A stretch of 64,000 nt of DNA, taken from Frigoribacterium sp. PhB24 (lineage in GTDB: Bacteria > Actinomycetota > Actinomycetes > Actinomycetales > Microbacteriaceae). The DNA is taken from the NCBI RefSeq assembly GCF_003755185.1, contig NZ_RKIC01000015.1, positions 34,957 through 98,956 on the forward strand. The letters are read 5' to 3'. A program made the position numbers and the translations under genes. This document shows, piece after piece, positions 1 through 8,143 of the stretch. The number at the start of each line of letters is the position of its first letter. Within the stretch, counting starts at the first letter, position 1. The notes beneath the pieces are model-generated. The model had not been told where the DNA came from. It searched no databases and worked only from the letters and a program-made list of their open reading frames with translations.

Positions 1-150
1 GCGGAGAAGATTTCATTCAGGGCGCCCACCGGCGCCGACGCCTGCGTGCAGGGCGCGGAGAAGATTTCATTCAGGGCGCCCACCGGCGCCGACGCCTGCG
101 TGCAGGGCGCGGAGAAGATTTCATTCAGGGCGCCCACCGGCGCCGACGCC
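1..150. repeat. 54-bp tandem repeat, 2.8 copies visible
   Basis: Units start at 1, 55 and 109 and are identical until the third copy stops matching at about 150. The array probably continues left of the window. Each unit carries two short inverted repeats: GGCGCC-CACC-GGCGCC and CCTGC-GT-GCAGG. Whole units repeat with no variable spacer, so this is a minisatellite and not CRISPR. It lies just downstream of tRNA-Gly on the minus strand. Confidence 0.9.
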
Positions 151-159
151 GGAGGCGTC
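145..159 (-). terminator. Possible terminator hairpin after tRNA-Gly
   Basis: GACGCC-GGA-GGCGTC forms a 6-bp stem about 12 nt beyond the 3' end of tRNA-Gly. No T-run follows, so termination here is only a suggestion. It sits where the third copy of the tandem repeat breaks off. Confidence 0.3.
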
Positions 160-171
160 CAACAAACACAG

Positions 172-242
172 AGGGGATGACGGGAATCGAACCCGCGTGA
201 TCAGTTTGGAAGACTGAGGCTCTACCATTGAGCTACATCCCC
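172..242 (-). tRNA. tRNA-Gly (anticodon TCC)
   Basis: The reverse complement gives a 71-nt cloverleaf. The acceptor arm GGGGATG pairs with CATCCCC, the T arm contains GGTTCGATTCC, and the anticodon loop CTTCCAA shows anticodon TCC for glycine. The discriminator base is T, as usual for tRNA-Gly, and CCA is not encoded. Confidence 0.96.
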
Positions 243-394
243 GTGAGCGGCCTGGCCGCACGGGTGAGACCAGCATAAGGCATCCGACGAGGTCGCTCCG
301 TCACGGGCCCTCGGTGTCGGCTAGACTCGACGCGGCCTTCACGTACCCGACCTCAACGGGGCTCACGCGTGCAGGCTGGTTCCAGGCTGATACA

Positions 395-467
395 CGGGGC
401 GTAGCGTAGTGGCTAGCGCGTCCGTTTTGGGGGCGGAAGATCGCAGGTTCGAGTCCTGTCGCCCCGA
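395..467 (+). tRNA. tRNA-Pro (anticodon TGG)
   Basis: A 73-nt cloverleaf: acceptor CGGGGCG pairs with the 3' CGCCCCG, the anticodon loop TTTGGGG shows anticodon TGG for proline, and the T arm contains GGTTCGAGTCC. The discriminator is A and no CCA is encoded. A TAGACT -10-like box lies at 322-327, about 68 nt upstream. The gene ends 62 nt before tig. Confidence 0.96.
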
Positions 468-529
468 CGATCGTCTACCTGCTGTCTCGGATGTGAGTTC
501 AGCGCCACCAACACAGGAGAAGCCCTACA

Positions 530-1852
530 TTGGTCCAGACCACGGTTGAGAAGCTCAGCCCCACGCGCGTCAAGCTCAACATCGTCGTCACCCCCGACGA
601 GCTCAAGCCCAGCGTCACGCACGCCTACGGTCACATCGCCGAGTCGGTCAACATCCCCGGGTTCCGCAAGGGCAAGGTGCCGCCGCCCATCATCGACCAG
701 CGCGTCGGTCGTGAAGAGGTGCTCAACCACGCCGTCAGCGAGAGCCTCGACAAGTTCTACCGCGAGGCAGTCACCGAGACCGAGATCCGCGTCCTCGGGC
801 GTCCCGAGGCCGACGTGGTCGAGTGGCCCGACGTCAAGGACTTCTCGGGCGACCTGAAGATCGCCGTCGAGGTCGACGTGCGCCCCGACTTCGACCTGCC
901 CGAGTACGACGGCCTCGAGCTGACGGTCGACACGGTCGACATCACCGACGACGAGATCGCCGAAGAGCTCACGAACCTGCGTACCCGTTTCGGCACGCTG
1001 GTCACCGTCGACCGCCCCGCCACCACCGGTGACTTCGCGCAGATCGACCTGACCGCCACGATCGGTGACGACGTCGTCGACACCGCCAAGGGCATCTCGT
1101 ACGAGCTCGGCTCGGGCGAACTGATCGAGGGCATCGACGAGGCCCTCGAGTCGCTCACCGCGGGCGAGAGCACCACGTTCGAGTCGAAGCTGCTCGGTGG
1201 TGACCGTGAGGGTGAGACCGCCCTCATCGCCGTCGACGTCACGGCCGTGAAAGAGCGCGAGCTGCCCGAGGCCGACGACGACTTCGCCCAGATCGCCAGC
1301 CAGTTCGACACGATCGACGAGCTCAAGGGTGACCTGAAAGAGCAGCTCGCCAAGTCCAAGACCTTCGGTCAGGGTGCCCAGGCGCGCGACCAGGTCGTCG
1401 AGAAGCTGCTCGAGGCCGTCGAGATCCCCGTTCCCGAGAAGCTCGTCGAGGACGAGGTGCACCGTCACCTCGAGCAGGAGAACCGCCTCGAGGACGACGA
1501 GCACCGCGCCGAGGTGAAAGAGAGCAGCGAGAAGGCCTTCCGCAACCAGATCCTCCTCGACGCCATCGCCGAGAAAGAGGCCGTGAAGGTCGAGCAGGAC
1601 GAACTGACGCAGTACCTCATCCAGGGTGCGGCCCAGTACGGCATGGAGCCCGGCGAGTTCATCAAGGTCCTCGACCAGAACGGCCAGATCCCTGCCATGG
1701 TCGGCGAGGTCGCCCGCAGCAAGGCCCTCGCGGTCGTGCTCAGCAAGGCGAAGGTCGTCGACGGCAAGGGCGACTCGGTCGACCTGTCCGCCTTCACCGC
1801 GACCGCGGGTGTCGGCGACGACGACGACCACGCGGGTCACGACCACGCGTAA
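530..1852 (+). CDS. tig: Trigger factor, ribosome-associated chaperone
   Basis: Trigger factor (EC 5.2.1.8) docks at the ribosome exit tunnel and shields nascent chains; its middle domain is an FKBP-type prolyl isomerase. The 440-residue length is normal. The ribosome-binding signature GFRKGKVP starts at residue 44, the FKBP-like domain covers roughly 155-240, and a helical C-terminal chaperone domain follows. The tail is unusual only in ending in a run of aspartates then HAGHDHA. The start is TTG, chosen because AGGAG at 516-520 is 9 nt upstream and the family N-terminus begins there. It heads the tig-clpP1-clpP2-clpX protein quality-control cluster common in actinobacteria, with its own terminator behind it. 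Confidence 0.97.
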   Translation: MVQTTVEKLSPTRVKLNIVVTPDELKPSVTHAYGHIAESVNIPGFRKGKVPPPIIDQRVGREEVLNHAVSESLDKFYREAVTETEIRVLGRPEADVVEWPDVKDFSGDLKIAVEVDVRPDFDLPEYDGLELTVDTVDITDDEIAEELTNLRTRFGTLVTVDRPATTGDFAQIDLTATIGDDVVDTAKGISYELGSGELIEGIDEALESLTAGESTTFESKLLGGDREGETALIAVDVTAVKERELPEADDDFAQIASQFDTIDELKGDLKEQLAKSKTFGQGAQARDQVVEKLLEAVEIPVPEKLVEDEVHRHLEQENRLEDDEHRAEVKESSEKAFRNQILLDAIAEKEAVKVEQDELTQYLIQGAAQYGMEPGEFIKVLDQNGQIPAMVGEVARSKALAVVLSKAKVVDGKGDSVDLSAFTATAGVGDDDDHAGHDHA

Positions 1853-1860
1853 GCAGCAGG

Positions 1861-1919
1861 GTCGGGTCGGCTGACCCGACACGTCGAGAGGGCCGGATGC
1901 GTGTGCGCATCCGGCTCTC
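1861..1919 (+). terminator. Double hairpin after tig
   Basis: Two hairpins in a row: GTCGGGTC-GGCT-GACCCGAC at 1861-1880, and a 14-bp stem with a TGTG loop at 1888-1919 (one G-T pair). The second is followed by a T-poor stretch, so it may stop RNA polymerase weakly or act as a 3' stabiliser between tig and clpP1. Confidence 0.65.
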
Positions 1920-1987
1920 CGTCGTCCCCGGCGCCGCGCCTCCCGGGCTCTCCGGCACGGTCCCGCGGGCCGTGGCGACGCAGTATC

Positions 1988-2001
1988 TGCCGTGGGCGAA
2001 C
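1988..2001 (+). promoter_or_regulatory. Candidate ClgR operator upstream of clpP1
   Basis: TGCCGTGGGCGAAC fits the actinobacterial ClgR pattern (CGC-N5-GCGAAC) with one mismatch. It ends 27 nt before the -10 box TAGATT (2029-2034), a suitable place for an activator. ClgR is known to activate clpP1P2 in Corynebacterium, Streptomyces and Mycobacterium; its action here is inferred from the motif only. Confidence 0.4.
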
Positions 2002-2028
2002 AGCCCGGAACCCGTGCGTTGGCTCCGA

Positions 2029-2034
2029 TAGATT
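2029..2034 (+). promoter_or_regulatory. -10 box of clpP1
   Basis: TAGATT lies 33 nt before the clpP1 start codon and leaves room for a short leader carrying GGGAG. No clear -35 hexamer is present, which suits an activator-dependent promoter. Confidence 0.45.
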
Positions 2035-2067
2035 CGACGACAAGCGACAACGAATGGGAGCTCCACC

Positions 2068-2655
2068 ATGGCCGACGTGACACTGCCCAACAGTGTTTTT
2101 GACCGACTGCTCAAAGACCGGATCATCTGGCTCGGCTCTGAGGTCCGCGACGAGAACGCCAACGAGATCGCCGCGAAACTGCTGCTGCTCGCTGCGGAAG
2201 ACAGCGAGAAGGACATCTACCTCTACATCAACTCGCCCGGCGGGTCGATCACGGCGGGCATGGCGATCTACGACGCCATGGAGTTCGTGCCGAACGACAT
2301 CGTCACCGTCGGCATCGGCATGGCCGCGTCGATGGGTCAGCTGCTGCTGACCGCCGGCACCAAGGGCAAGCGCTACATCACGCCGAACGCGCGAGTCCTG
2401 TTGCACCAGCCGCACGGCGGGTTCGGCGGCACCTCGTCGGACATCCAGACGCAGGCGCAACTCATCCTCTCGATGAAGCGTCGTCTGGCCGAGATCACGG
2501 CGGCACAGACGGGCAAGACCGTCGAGCAGATCAACGAAGACGGCGACCGCGACCGCTGGTTCACCGCCGAGGAGGCCCTCGAATACGGCTTCGTCGACCA
2601 CATCCGCGGCTCGGCCACCGACGTCGTCGGTGGCGCCGGCACCGACCAGGCCTAG
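2068..2655 (+). CDS. clpP1: ATP-dependent Clp protease proteolytic subunit 1
   Basis: ClpP serine peptidase (EC 3.4.21.92), which forms the barrel that degrades proteins fed in by ClpX or ClpC. The 195 residues carry the full triad: Ser88 in GMAASMG, His113 in LLHQPHG, and Asp162 in DRDRWF. The oxyanion loop motif NSPGGS is at 55-60. The ATG at 2068 follows GGGAG in a short leader. In actinobacteria ClpP1 and ClpP2 normally assemble as a mixed tetradecamer, and the second subunit gene follows after 40 nt, so the two are almost certainly co-transcribed. Confidence 0.97.
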   Translation: MADVTLPNSVFDRLLKDRIIWLGSEVRDENANEIAAKLLLLAAEDSEKDIYLYINSPGGSITAGMAIYDAMEFVPNDIVTVGIGMAASMGQLLLTAGTKGKRYITPNARVLLHQPHGGFGGTSSDIQTQAQLILSMKRRLAEITAAQTGKTVEQINEDGDRDRWFTAEEALEYGFVDHIRGSATDVVGGAGTDQA

Positions 2656-2695
2656 GCCCCCGCCCCCTTCGTCAGAACGAGAAAGAGAAGAACTC

Positions 2696-3361
2696 ATGGA
2701 ACTCCCGATGATGGGTGGCGCGGGTCGAGTGCAGACCCCCGGCTCCCGGTACATCCTGCCCAGCTTCGAAGAGCGCACGGCCTACGGCTACAAGCGCCAG
2801 GACCCGTACGCCAAGCTGTTCGAAGACCGCATCGTCTTCCTCGGCGTCCAGGTCGACGACGCCTCGGCCGACGACATCATGGCGCAGTTGCTCGTGCTCG
2901 AGAGCATGGACCCCGACCGCGACATCACGCTCTACATCAACTCGCCCGGTGGCTCGTTCACCGCCATGACCGCCATCTACGACACGATGCAGTACATCCG
3001 TCCCGAGATCCAGACGGTCTGCCTCGGTCAGGCGGCCTCCGCCGCGGCCGTCCTGCTCGCCGCCGGTCAGCCCGGCAAGCGTCTGGCCCTGCCGAACGCC
3101 CGTGTGCTGATCCACCAGCCCGCGACCGGTGGCAGCAGCGGTGGGCAGGCGTCCGACATCGAGATCCAGGCCGCCGAAGTCCTGCGCATGCGCACCTGGC
3201 TCGAAGAGACCCTGTCGAAGCACTCCAACAAGTCGCCCGAACAGGTGAACCGCGACATCGAACGCGACAACATCCTGGGCGCCCAAGAGGCCCTCGAGTA
3301 CGGTCTGGTCGACCAGGTGCTCGGTTCGCGCAAGAACCAGACGGCCGCGCTCACGCGCTGA
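2696..3361 (+). CDS. clpP2: ATP-dependent Clp protease proteolytic subunit 2
   Basis: Second ClpP paralogue, 221 residues with the longer N-terminal extension typical of actinobacterial ClpP2. The triad is complete: Ser115 in GQAASAA, His140 in VLIHQP, and Asp191 in ERDNIL. NSPGGS is present at 82-87. The open frame reaches back to 2630, but the ATG at 2696 is preceded by an AGAAAGAGAAG stretch and gives the usual MELP start, so I use it. It is expected to pair with ClpP1 in one mixed particle that docks the ATPase. Confidence 0.95.
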   Translation: MELPMMGGAGRVQTPGSRYILPSFEERTAYGYKRQDPYAKLFEDRIVFLGVQVDDASADDIMAQLLVLESMDPDRDITLYINSPGGSFTAMTAIYDTMQYIRPEIQTVCLGQAASAAAVLLAAGQPGKRLALPNARVLIHQPATGGSSGGQASDIEIQAAEVLRMRTWLEETLSKHSNKSPEQVNRDIERDNILGAQEALEYGLVDQVLGSRKNQTAALTR

Positions 3362-3371
3362 TCACGGCCTG

Positions 3372-3411
3372 ACGACGAAGGCCCCGGGCATCCGCCCGGG
3401 GCCTTCGTCGT
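3372..3411 (+). terminator. Strong intrinsic terminator after clpP2
   Basis: An 18-bp perfect stem with loop ATCC (arms 3372-3389 and 3394-3411). The stem ends in ACGAAGGCC...GGCCTTCGT, a form repeated after clpX and after tRNA-Ala in this window. Confidence 0.8.
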
Positions 3412-3507
3412 GCCGATCATCCGTCGACGGGTCGGTCGACCCGACGGTGTCGCGGACGAATGTGCCCGAGCTCCCCGGGTCGGTCCGTGAGTGTCGGTGG
3501 ATCGGGT

Positions 3508-3513
3508 TAGGCT
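3508..3513 (+). promoter_or_regulatory. Probable -10 box of clpX
   Basis: TAGGCT lies 57 nt before the clpX start and downstream of the clpP2 terminator, so clpX probably has its own promoter. No clear -35 element is seen. Confidence 0.4.
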
Positions 3514-3570
3514 CGGTTCACACGACGACCGGTCCCGGTCGATGACCTCAGCCAATCAGGGAGGCCGAGC

Positions 3571-4851
3571 ATGGCACGCATAGGTGAGAGTGCCGATCTG
3601 CTCAAATGCTCGTTCTGCGGCAAGAGCCAGAAGCAGGTCCAGCAGTTGATCGCCGGTCCCGGCGTGTACATCTGCGACGAATGCGTCGAGCTCTGCAACG
3701 AGATCATCGAAGAGCGCCTCGCCGAGGCCGGTGACGAGCCCACGAGCGAGTTCGACCTGCCCAAGCCACGCGAGATCTACTCGTTCCTCGAAGAGTACGT
3801 GATCGGGCAGGACGCAGCGAAGCGCGCACTGTCGGTGGCCGTCTACAACCACTACAAGCGCATCCGCGCCGCCTCGACGCTCACCGCCGCCGAGTCGCTC
3901 GCCGACGAGGTCGAGATCTCGAAGTCGAACATCCTGCTGATCGGTCCCACCGGCTGCGGCAAGACCTACCTGGCCCAGACCCTCGCGAAGCGGCTGAACG
4001 TACCCTTCGCGGTCGCCGACGCGACGGCCCTCACCGAGGCCGGTTACGTCGGTGAGGACGTCGAGAACATCCTGCTCAAATTGATCCAGGCGGCCGACTA
4101 CGACGTCAAGCGCGCCGAGACCGGCATCATCTACATCGACGAGATCGACAAGATCGCCCGCAAGGCCGAGAACCCGTCCATCACCCGCGACGTCTCGGGT
4201 GAAGGTGTGCAGCAGGCTCTGCTCAAGATCCTCGAGGGCACGGTCGCCTCGGTACCGCCGCAGGGCGGTCGCAAGCACCCTCACCAAGAGTTCATCCAGG
4301 TCGACACGACCAACGTGCTGTTCATCGTCGCAGGCGCGTTCGCCGGTCTCGAGGACATCATCTCGAACCGTGCGGGCAAGCGCGGCATCGGCTTCGGCGC
4401 CCCGCTGCACAGCAAAGAAGACGAGGCGGCACTGTTCAGCGAGGTGCTGCCCGAAGACCTCCACAAGTTCGGTCTCATCCCCGAGTTCATCGGTCGCCTG
4501 CCCGTGGTCACCACGGTCACGCAACTCGACCAGCCCGCCCTGATGCAGATCCTGACCGAGCCCAAGAACGCCCTCGTGCGGCAGTACCAGCGCATGTTCG
4601 AGATCGACGGGGTCGAGCTCGAGTTCGACCGCGGGGCCCTCGAAGCGATCGCCGACCTGGCCGTCCTGCGTCAGACCGGCGCCCGCGGGCTCCGCGCCAT
4701 CCTCGAAGAAGTGCTCGGGCCGATCATGTTCGACGTGCCCTCGGACGACACGGTCGGGCGAGTGGTCGTCACCCGCGCCTCCGTGCTCGAGAACGCGGCG
4801 CCGACCATCGTCCCCCGCGTCGTCGAACAGCGGGCCGAGAAGTCCGCCTAG
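3571..4851 (+). CDS. clpX: ClpX, ATP-dependent unfoldase of the ClpXP protease
   Basis: AAA+ ATPase that recognises tagged substrates (for example ssrA-tagged), unfolds them and threads them into ClpP. 426 residues, full length. The N-terminal zinc-binding domain has Cys13, Cys16, Cys35 and Cys38. The Walker A motif GPTGCGKT is near residue 125 and the Walker B motif IIYIDEIDK near 188, followed by the pore loop GYVGEDVEN and the C-terminal small AAA domain. AGGGAGGCCG just before the ATG serves as ribosome binding site. It is separated from clpP2 by a terminator, so it can be expressed independently. It converges with the M3 peptidase. Confidence 0.97.
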   Translation: MARIGESADLLKCSFCGKSQKQVQQLIAGPGVYICDECVELCNEIIEERLAEAGDEPTSEFDLPKPREIYSFLEEYVIGQDAAKRALSVAVYNHYKRIRAASTLTAAESLADEVEISKSNILLIGPTGCGKTYLAQTLAKRLNVPFAVADATALTEAGYVGEDVENILLKLIQAADYDVKRAETGIIYIDEIDKIARKAENPSITRDVSGEGVQQALLKILEGTVASVPPQGGRKHPHQEFIQVDTTNVLFIVAGAFAGLEDIISNRAGKRGIGFGAPLHSKEDEAALFSEVLPEDLHKFGLIPEFIGRLPVVTTVTQLDQPALMQILTEPKNALVRQYQRMFEIDGVELEFDRGALEAIADLAVLRQTGARGLRAILEEVLGPIMFDVPSDDTVGRVVVTRASVLENAAPTIVPRVVEQRAEKSA

Positions 4852-4862
4852 CAGCGACACGC

Positions 4863-4903
4863 ACGACGAAGGCCCCCGCTCGACGAGCGAGGGCCTTCGT
4901 CGT
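4863..4903. terminator. Bidirectional terminator between clpX and the M3 peptidase
   Basis: Stem ACGAAGGCCC...GGGCCTTCGT with an inner CGCTCG...CGAGCG stem (4863-4903). It begins 11 nt past the clpX stop and can also serve the convergent peptidase gene. Confidence 0.75.
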
Positions 4904-4998
4904 GTCGTTGCCATGCGGCCGAGAACGCACCGCGTGTCGTGCCACCCGCGTGGACAAGCCACGGCGTCATGCGCCTCACGCGGTGAGGCGGCGGCGGC

Positions 4999-7026
4999 TC
5001 AGGCGAGGCCGCGACGGACGAGCAGGGGTTCGACTCGAGCGTCACGACCGCGGAAGTCGCGGTAGGCCTCGAGAGGGTCCTTCGACCCGCCGACACCGAG
5101 CAGGCGTGAGCGGAAGCGGTCGCCGTTCTCACGGGTCGGCCCGCCGTTCTCCTCGAACCACCGGACGGTGTCGGCGTCGAGGACCTCGCTCCAGATGTAC
5201 GAGTAGTAGCCGGCGTCGTAGCCGCCGGCGAAGGTGTGGGCGAAGTACGTGCTCGAATAGCGGGTGGGGACCGACGCGAGGTCGAGACCGACCGCGGCCA
5301 GCGCCTCCTGCTCGAACGCCTCGACGTCGGCGACGTCCGCCGCCTCGGCGGACGAGAGGGCGTGCCAGGCCTGGTCGAGCAGAGCGGCCGCGAGGTACTC
5401 GCTCGTCTCGAAGCCCTGGTTGAAGCCCTGCGACGCGATGAGGGCGTCGACCAGACGCTGGGGCAGCCGCTCGCCGGTCTCGTGGTGGACGGCGTAGTTC
5501 GCGAGCACCTCGGGCCAGAGCATCCACATCTCGTTCACCTGGCTCGGGAACTCCACGAAGTCGCGGAACACGTTCGTGCCCGAGAAGGTGGGGTAGGTCA
5601 CCCGGGCGAGGAGCCCGTGCAGAGCGTGCCCGAACTCGTGGAAGAGAGTCGTCACCTCGTCGAGCGTCAGCAGGGTGGGTCGGCCGGCGGGTGGTTTCGG
5701 CACGTTGAGGTTGTTGACGACGACCGCGGGCAGGCCGGTGAGCGCCGACTGCGACACGAGTGGGTTCATCCAGGCACCCCCGCGCTTGCTGTCACGCGTG
5801 TGCAGATCGAGCACGTACAGCCCGACCTCGCCGCCGTCGGCGTCCGTGACCTCGAAGACCCGCGCCTCGGGGTGGTAGGCCATCAGGTCGGAGCGCTCGG
5901 TGAACCGCAGGCCGTACAGCAGCGCCGCGGCGAAGAAGACGCCGTCGTGCAACACGCGCTCTGCCTCGAAGTAGGGCCGCATCGCCGCCGTGTCGACGTC
6001 GTGCTTCTCGGCGCGGACGAGCTCGGTGTAGAAGGACCAGTCCGAGGCCCGGACAGGCCGACCGGCGACGCGCTCGAGCTCGGCCTGTTCGGCGCGGGCG
6101 TTGCGGGCGGCCGGAGGCGCGAGTCGCCCGAGCAGGTCGGCCACCGCCTCGGGGCTGCCCGCGGTCTCACCCGCCGTGACGGAGGCGGCGTGCGACGCGA
6201 ACCCGAGCAGCTCGGCCCGTTCGGCCCGCAGGCGGGCGATCTCGAGGACGAGCTCGCGGTTGTCGTGGTCGCCCCCACGACGTCCGCGTGCGAGCGACGC
6301 CTGCATGATCCGCTCGCGCAGGGCCTCGTTCGTCAGGCTCGCCAGGTAGGGGTGGCCGCTGAACAGCACGAGGGTGACGACGTACCGGCCGTCGAGTCCG
6401 CGGTCGCGGGCGGCCTCGGCGGCGGCGGCGATCGCCCCGGAGTCGAGACCGTCGAGCTCGGTCACGTCGTCGACCACGACGGCGAGGTCGTTCGTGTCGG
6501 CCAGCAGGTTCTTCTCGAAGCGCGTGGTCAGGGTCGACAGCCTGCCGTTGAGGTCGCGCAGGCGGGTCTTGTCGTCGTCGCCGAGGGCGGCACCCGACCG
6601 GGTCGCCTCGTCGACGAGGCGCTCGACGAGGTAACGCTGCTCGGCGGTCAGATCGAGCGCGTCCCGGCGCTCGTGCACGCGGCGCAGCCGGGAGAACAGG
6701 CGCGGATCGAGCCTGATGGCGTCGGCATGGGCCGCGAGCTGCGGAGCGAGCTCGAGCTCGAGGGCGTCGGTGGCCTCCGTCGAGTCCGACGATGTCTTGT
6801 TGAAGAAGACGTGCTCGACGCGGGTGAGCGTGGCACCGCTGCGTTCGAGGGCGGCGACCGTGTTCTCGAAGGTCGGTTCGGCCGGGTCGGTCGCGATCGC
6901 CTCGACCTCGGCCAGCTGCTCGACGAACCCGGCGGCGAAGGCGGGACCGTAGTCGTCGTCCGTGATGCTCGCGAACGGCGGCAGGGAGTACGGCAGCGTA
7001 CTGGGGGAGAGGAACGGGTTCGTCAT
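4999..7026 (-). CDS. M3 family metallopeptidase (peptidyl-dipeptidase Dcp / oligopeptidase A type)
   Basis: Zinc metallopeptidase of the thimet-oligopeptidase clan that trims short peptides, mostly in the cytoplasm. 675 residues, as expected for Dcp/PrlC-like enzymes. The catalytic HEFGHALHG sits near residue 461, with the downstream glutamate region FVEFPSQVNE about 30 residues on. No signal peptide is visible. The ATG at 7026 lies 6 nt after TAGTGT (7033-7038 on the minus strand), so the mRNA is probably leaderless. It stands beside the Clp genes but faces them; a role in finishing ClpP products is plausible, not shown. Dcp and oligopeptidase A cannot be separated by eye. Confidence 0.88.
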   Translation of the reverse strand: MTNPFLSPSTLPYSLPPFASITDDDYGPAFAAGFVEQLAEVEAIATDPAEPTFENTVAALERSGATLTRVEHVFFNKTSSDSTEATDALELELAPQLAAHADAIRLDPRLFSRLRRVHERRDALDLTAEQRYLVERLVDEATRSGAALGDDDKTRLRDLNGRLSTLTTRFEKNLLADTNDLAVVVDDVTELDGLDSGAIAAAAEAARDRGLDGRYVVTLVLFSGHPYLASLTNEALRERIMQASLARGRRGGDHDNRELVLEIARLRAERAELLGFASHAASVTAGETAGSPEAVADLLGRLAPPAARNARAEQAELERVAGRPVRASDWSFYTELVRAEKHDVDTAAMRPYFEAERVLHDGVFFAAALLYGLRFTERSDLMAYHPEARVFEVTDADGGEVGLYVLDLHTRDSKRGGAWMNPLVSQSALTGLPAVVVNNLNVPKPPAGRPTLLTLDEVTTLFHEFGHALHGLLARVTYPTFSGTNVFRDFVEFPSQVNEMWMLWPEVLANYAVHHETGERLPQRLVDALIASQGFNQGFETSEYLAAALLDQAWHALSSAEAADVADVEAFEQEALAAVGLDLASVPTRYSSTYFAHTFAGGYDAGYYSYIWSEVLDADTVRWFEENGGPTRENGDRFRSRLLGVGGSKDPLEAYRDFRGRDARVEPLLVRRGLA

Positions 7027-7032
7027 CAGCCC

Positions 7033-7054
7033 ACACTAGGAGGCGCGCTAGGGT
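7033..7054. promoter_or_regulatory. Compact bidirectional promoter with two leaderless starts
   Basis: Only 34 bp separate the two start codons. On the minus strand TAGTGT (7033-7038) is 6 nt before the peptidase ATG. On the plus strand TAGGGT (7049-7054) is 6 nt before the methyltransferase ATG. Any -35 contact for each gene must fall inside the other gene's first codons. The core of the dispersed GGAGGCGCG motif lies between the two boxes. Confidence 0.65.
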
Positions 7055-7060
7055 CGCCGC

Positions 7061-7879
7061 ATGAGCGAACGCCCCGAGACGCCCGCCCGGTACACCCATG
7101 GTCATCACGAGAGCGTGCTGCGCAGCCACTCGTGGCGGACGGTCGAGAACTCGGCCGCGTACCTCGAGCCGCACCTCGTGCCGGGGGTCAGCGTCCTGGA
7201 CGTCGGGTCAGGACCGGGGACAATCACCGTCGACATCGCCGGACGGGTCGCCCCGGGCCGGGTGATCGGAATCGACGTCGCCGCCGGCATCGTCGAGCAG
7301 GCGACGTCGTTCGCGGTCGAGGCCGGGCTGCACAACGTCCACTTCGAGACGGCCGATCTGTTCGCCCTGCCGTTCGACGACGACGCGTTCGACGTCGTGC
7401 ACGCGCACCAGGTGCTGCAGCACGTCGGCGACCCGGTCGCGGCCCTCCGCGAGATGCGGCGTGTGACCCGCCCCGGGGGAGTCGTGGCCGTCCGCGACGT
7501 CGACTACCACGGCTGCGTCTGGGCTCCCGAGAACCCCGGTCTGGACCGGTGGATGGACGTCTACCAGGCCGTGCACCGTGGTAACGACGGCGAACCCGAC
7601 GCGGGGAGGCGCCTCAAGGGCTGGGCGCTCGAGGTGGGTTTCGTCGACGTGGCGAGCAGCGCCTCCGTGTGGTGCTTCGCGTCCGACGAGGACCGCACCT
7701 GGTGGGGCGACAGCTGGGCGGCCCGGGCGACCGAGTCGGCCTTCTACGCCGACGCGATCGAGAAGGGCGTCGCGACCCCGGACGAGCTGCACGCGATCGC
7801 CGATGCATGGCGCACCTGGCGCGACGCCCCGGACGGCTGGCTGATCATGCCGCACGGCGAGCTGCTCGCCCGGGCCTGA
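7061..7879 (+). CDS. SAM-dependent class I methyltransferase
   Basis: Rossmann-fold methyltransferase, 272 residues. The SAM-binding motif I VLDVGSGPG is at about residues 46-54, followed by the acidic GIDV strand and the motif around FDVVHAHQVLQHV, as in the UbiE/methyltransferase-11 family. Substrate unknown; the family includes quinone, small-molecule and tailoring enzymes. The C-terminal third, rich in Trp and Asp, probably forms the substrate lid. The ATG at 7061 directly follows TAGGGT plus 6 nt, so translation is likely leaderless. It stands alone, divergent from the M3 peptidase and converging with the small gene downstream of valS. Confidence 0.85.
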   Translation: MSERPETPARYTHGHHESVLRSHSWRTVENSAAYLEPHLVPGVSVLDVGSGPGTITVDIAGRVAPGRVIGIDVAAGIVEQATSFAVEAGLHNVHFETADLFALPFDDDAFDVVHAHQVLQHVGDPVAALREMRRVTRPGGVVAVRDVDYHGCVWAPENPGLDRWMDVYQAVHRGNDGEPDAGRRLKGWALEVGFVDVASSASVWCFASDEDRTWWGDSWAARATESAFYADAIEKGVATPDELHAIADAWRTWRDAPDGWLIMPHGELLARA

Positions 7880-7885
7880 CCGGGG

Positions 7886-8143
7886 CTAGTCGTCGTCACC
7901 TTCGGCGTCGACGGGCTCGTGCACGTGCGCTTCGCCGGTGACCGCGTCCACCCGGATGACCGTGCCGTCGTCGAGCTCGACCACGGGGCGACGTTCGAGC
8001 CAGGTCAGCGTCCAGCGCCACGACGTCGCGTCGACGCCCTGGTCGGCCAGCTCGCGCTCGACCTGGGCGACCGCCCCGAGGACCGGAGCGGGGAGCTCGG
8101 CCGGAGCCGCGCCTCCCACGCTCCACCGCGTGCCGAGCTGCAT
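7886..8143 (-). CDS. Small conserved-type protein coupled to valS, function unknown
   Basis: 85 residues starting MQLGTRWSVGG. The start ATG shares its A with the valS stop (TGATG), so the gene is translationally coupled to valS. The protein is acidic at the C-terminus and has no signal peptide or membrane segment. The middle, RWTLTWLERRPVVELDDG, looks like a small alpha/beta domain. I do not recognise the family. The tight coupling and high coding quality make it a real gene. Confidence 0.75.
   Translation of the reverse strand: MQLGTRWSVGGAAPAELPAPVLGAVAQVERELADQGVDATSWRWTLTWLERRPVVELDDGTVIRVDAVTGEAHVHEPVDAEGDDD

Noticed and set aside
1-150. CRISPR array
   Set aside because: The whole 54-bp unit repeats, with no variable spacers, and no cas gene is near.
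413-2083. Long minus-strand open frame over tig
   Set aside because: Shadow of the high-GC coding frame of trigger factor; Val/Asp/Leu-rich translation with no family resemblance and no start signal.
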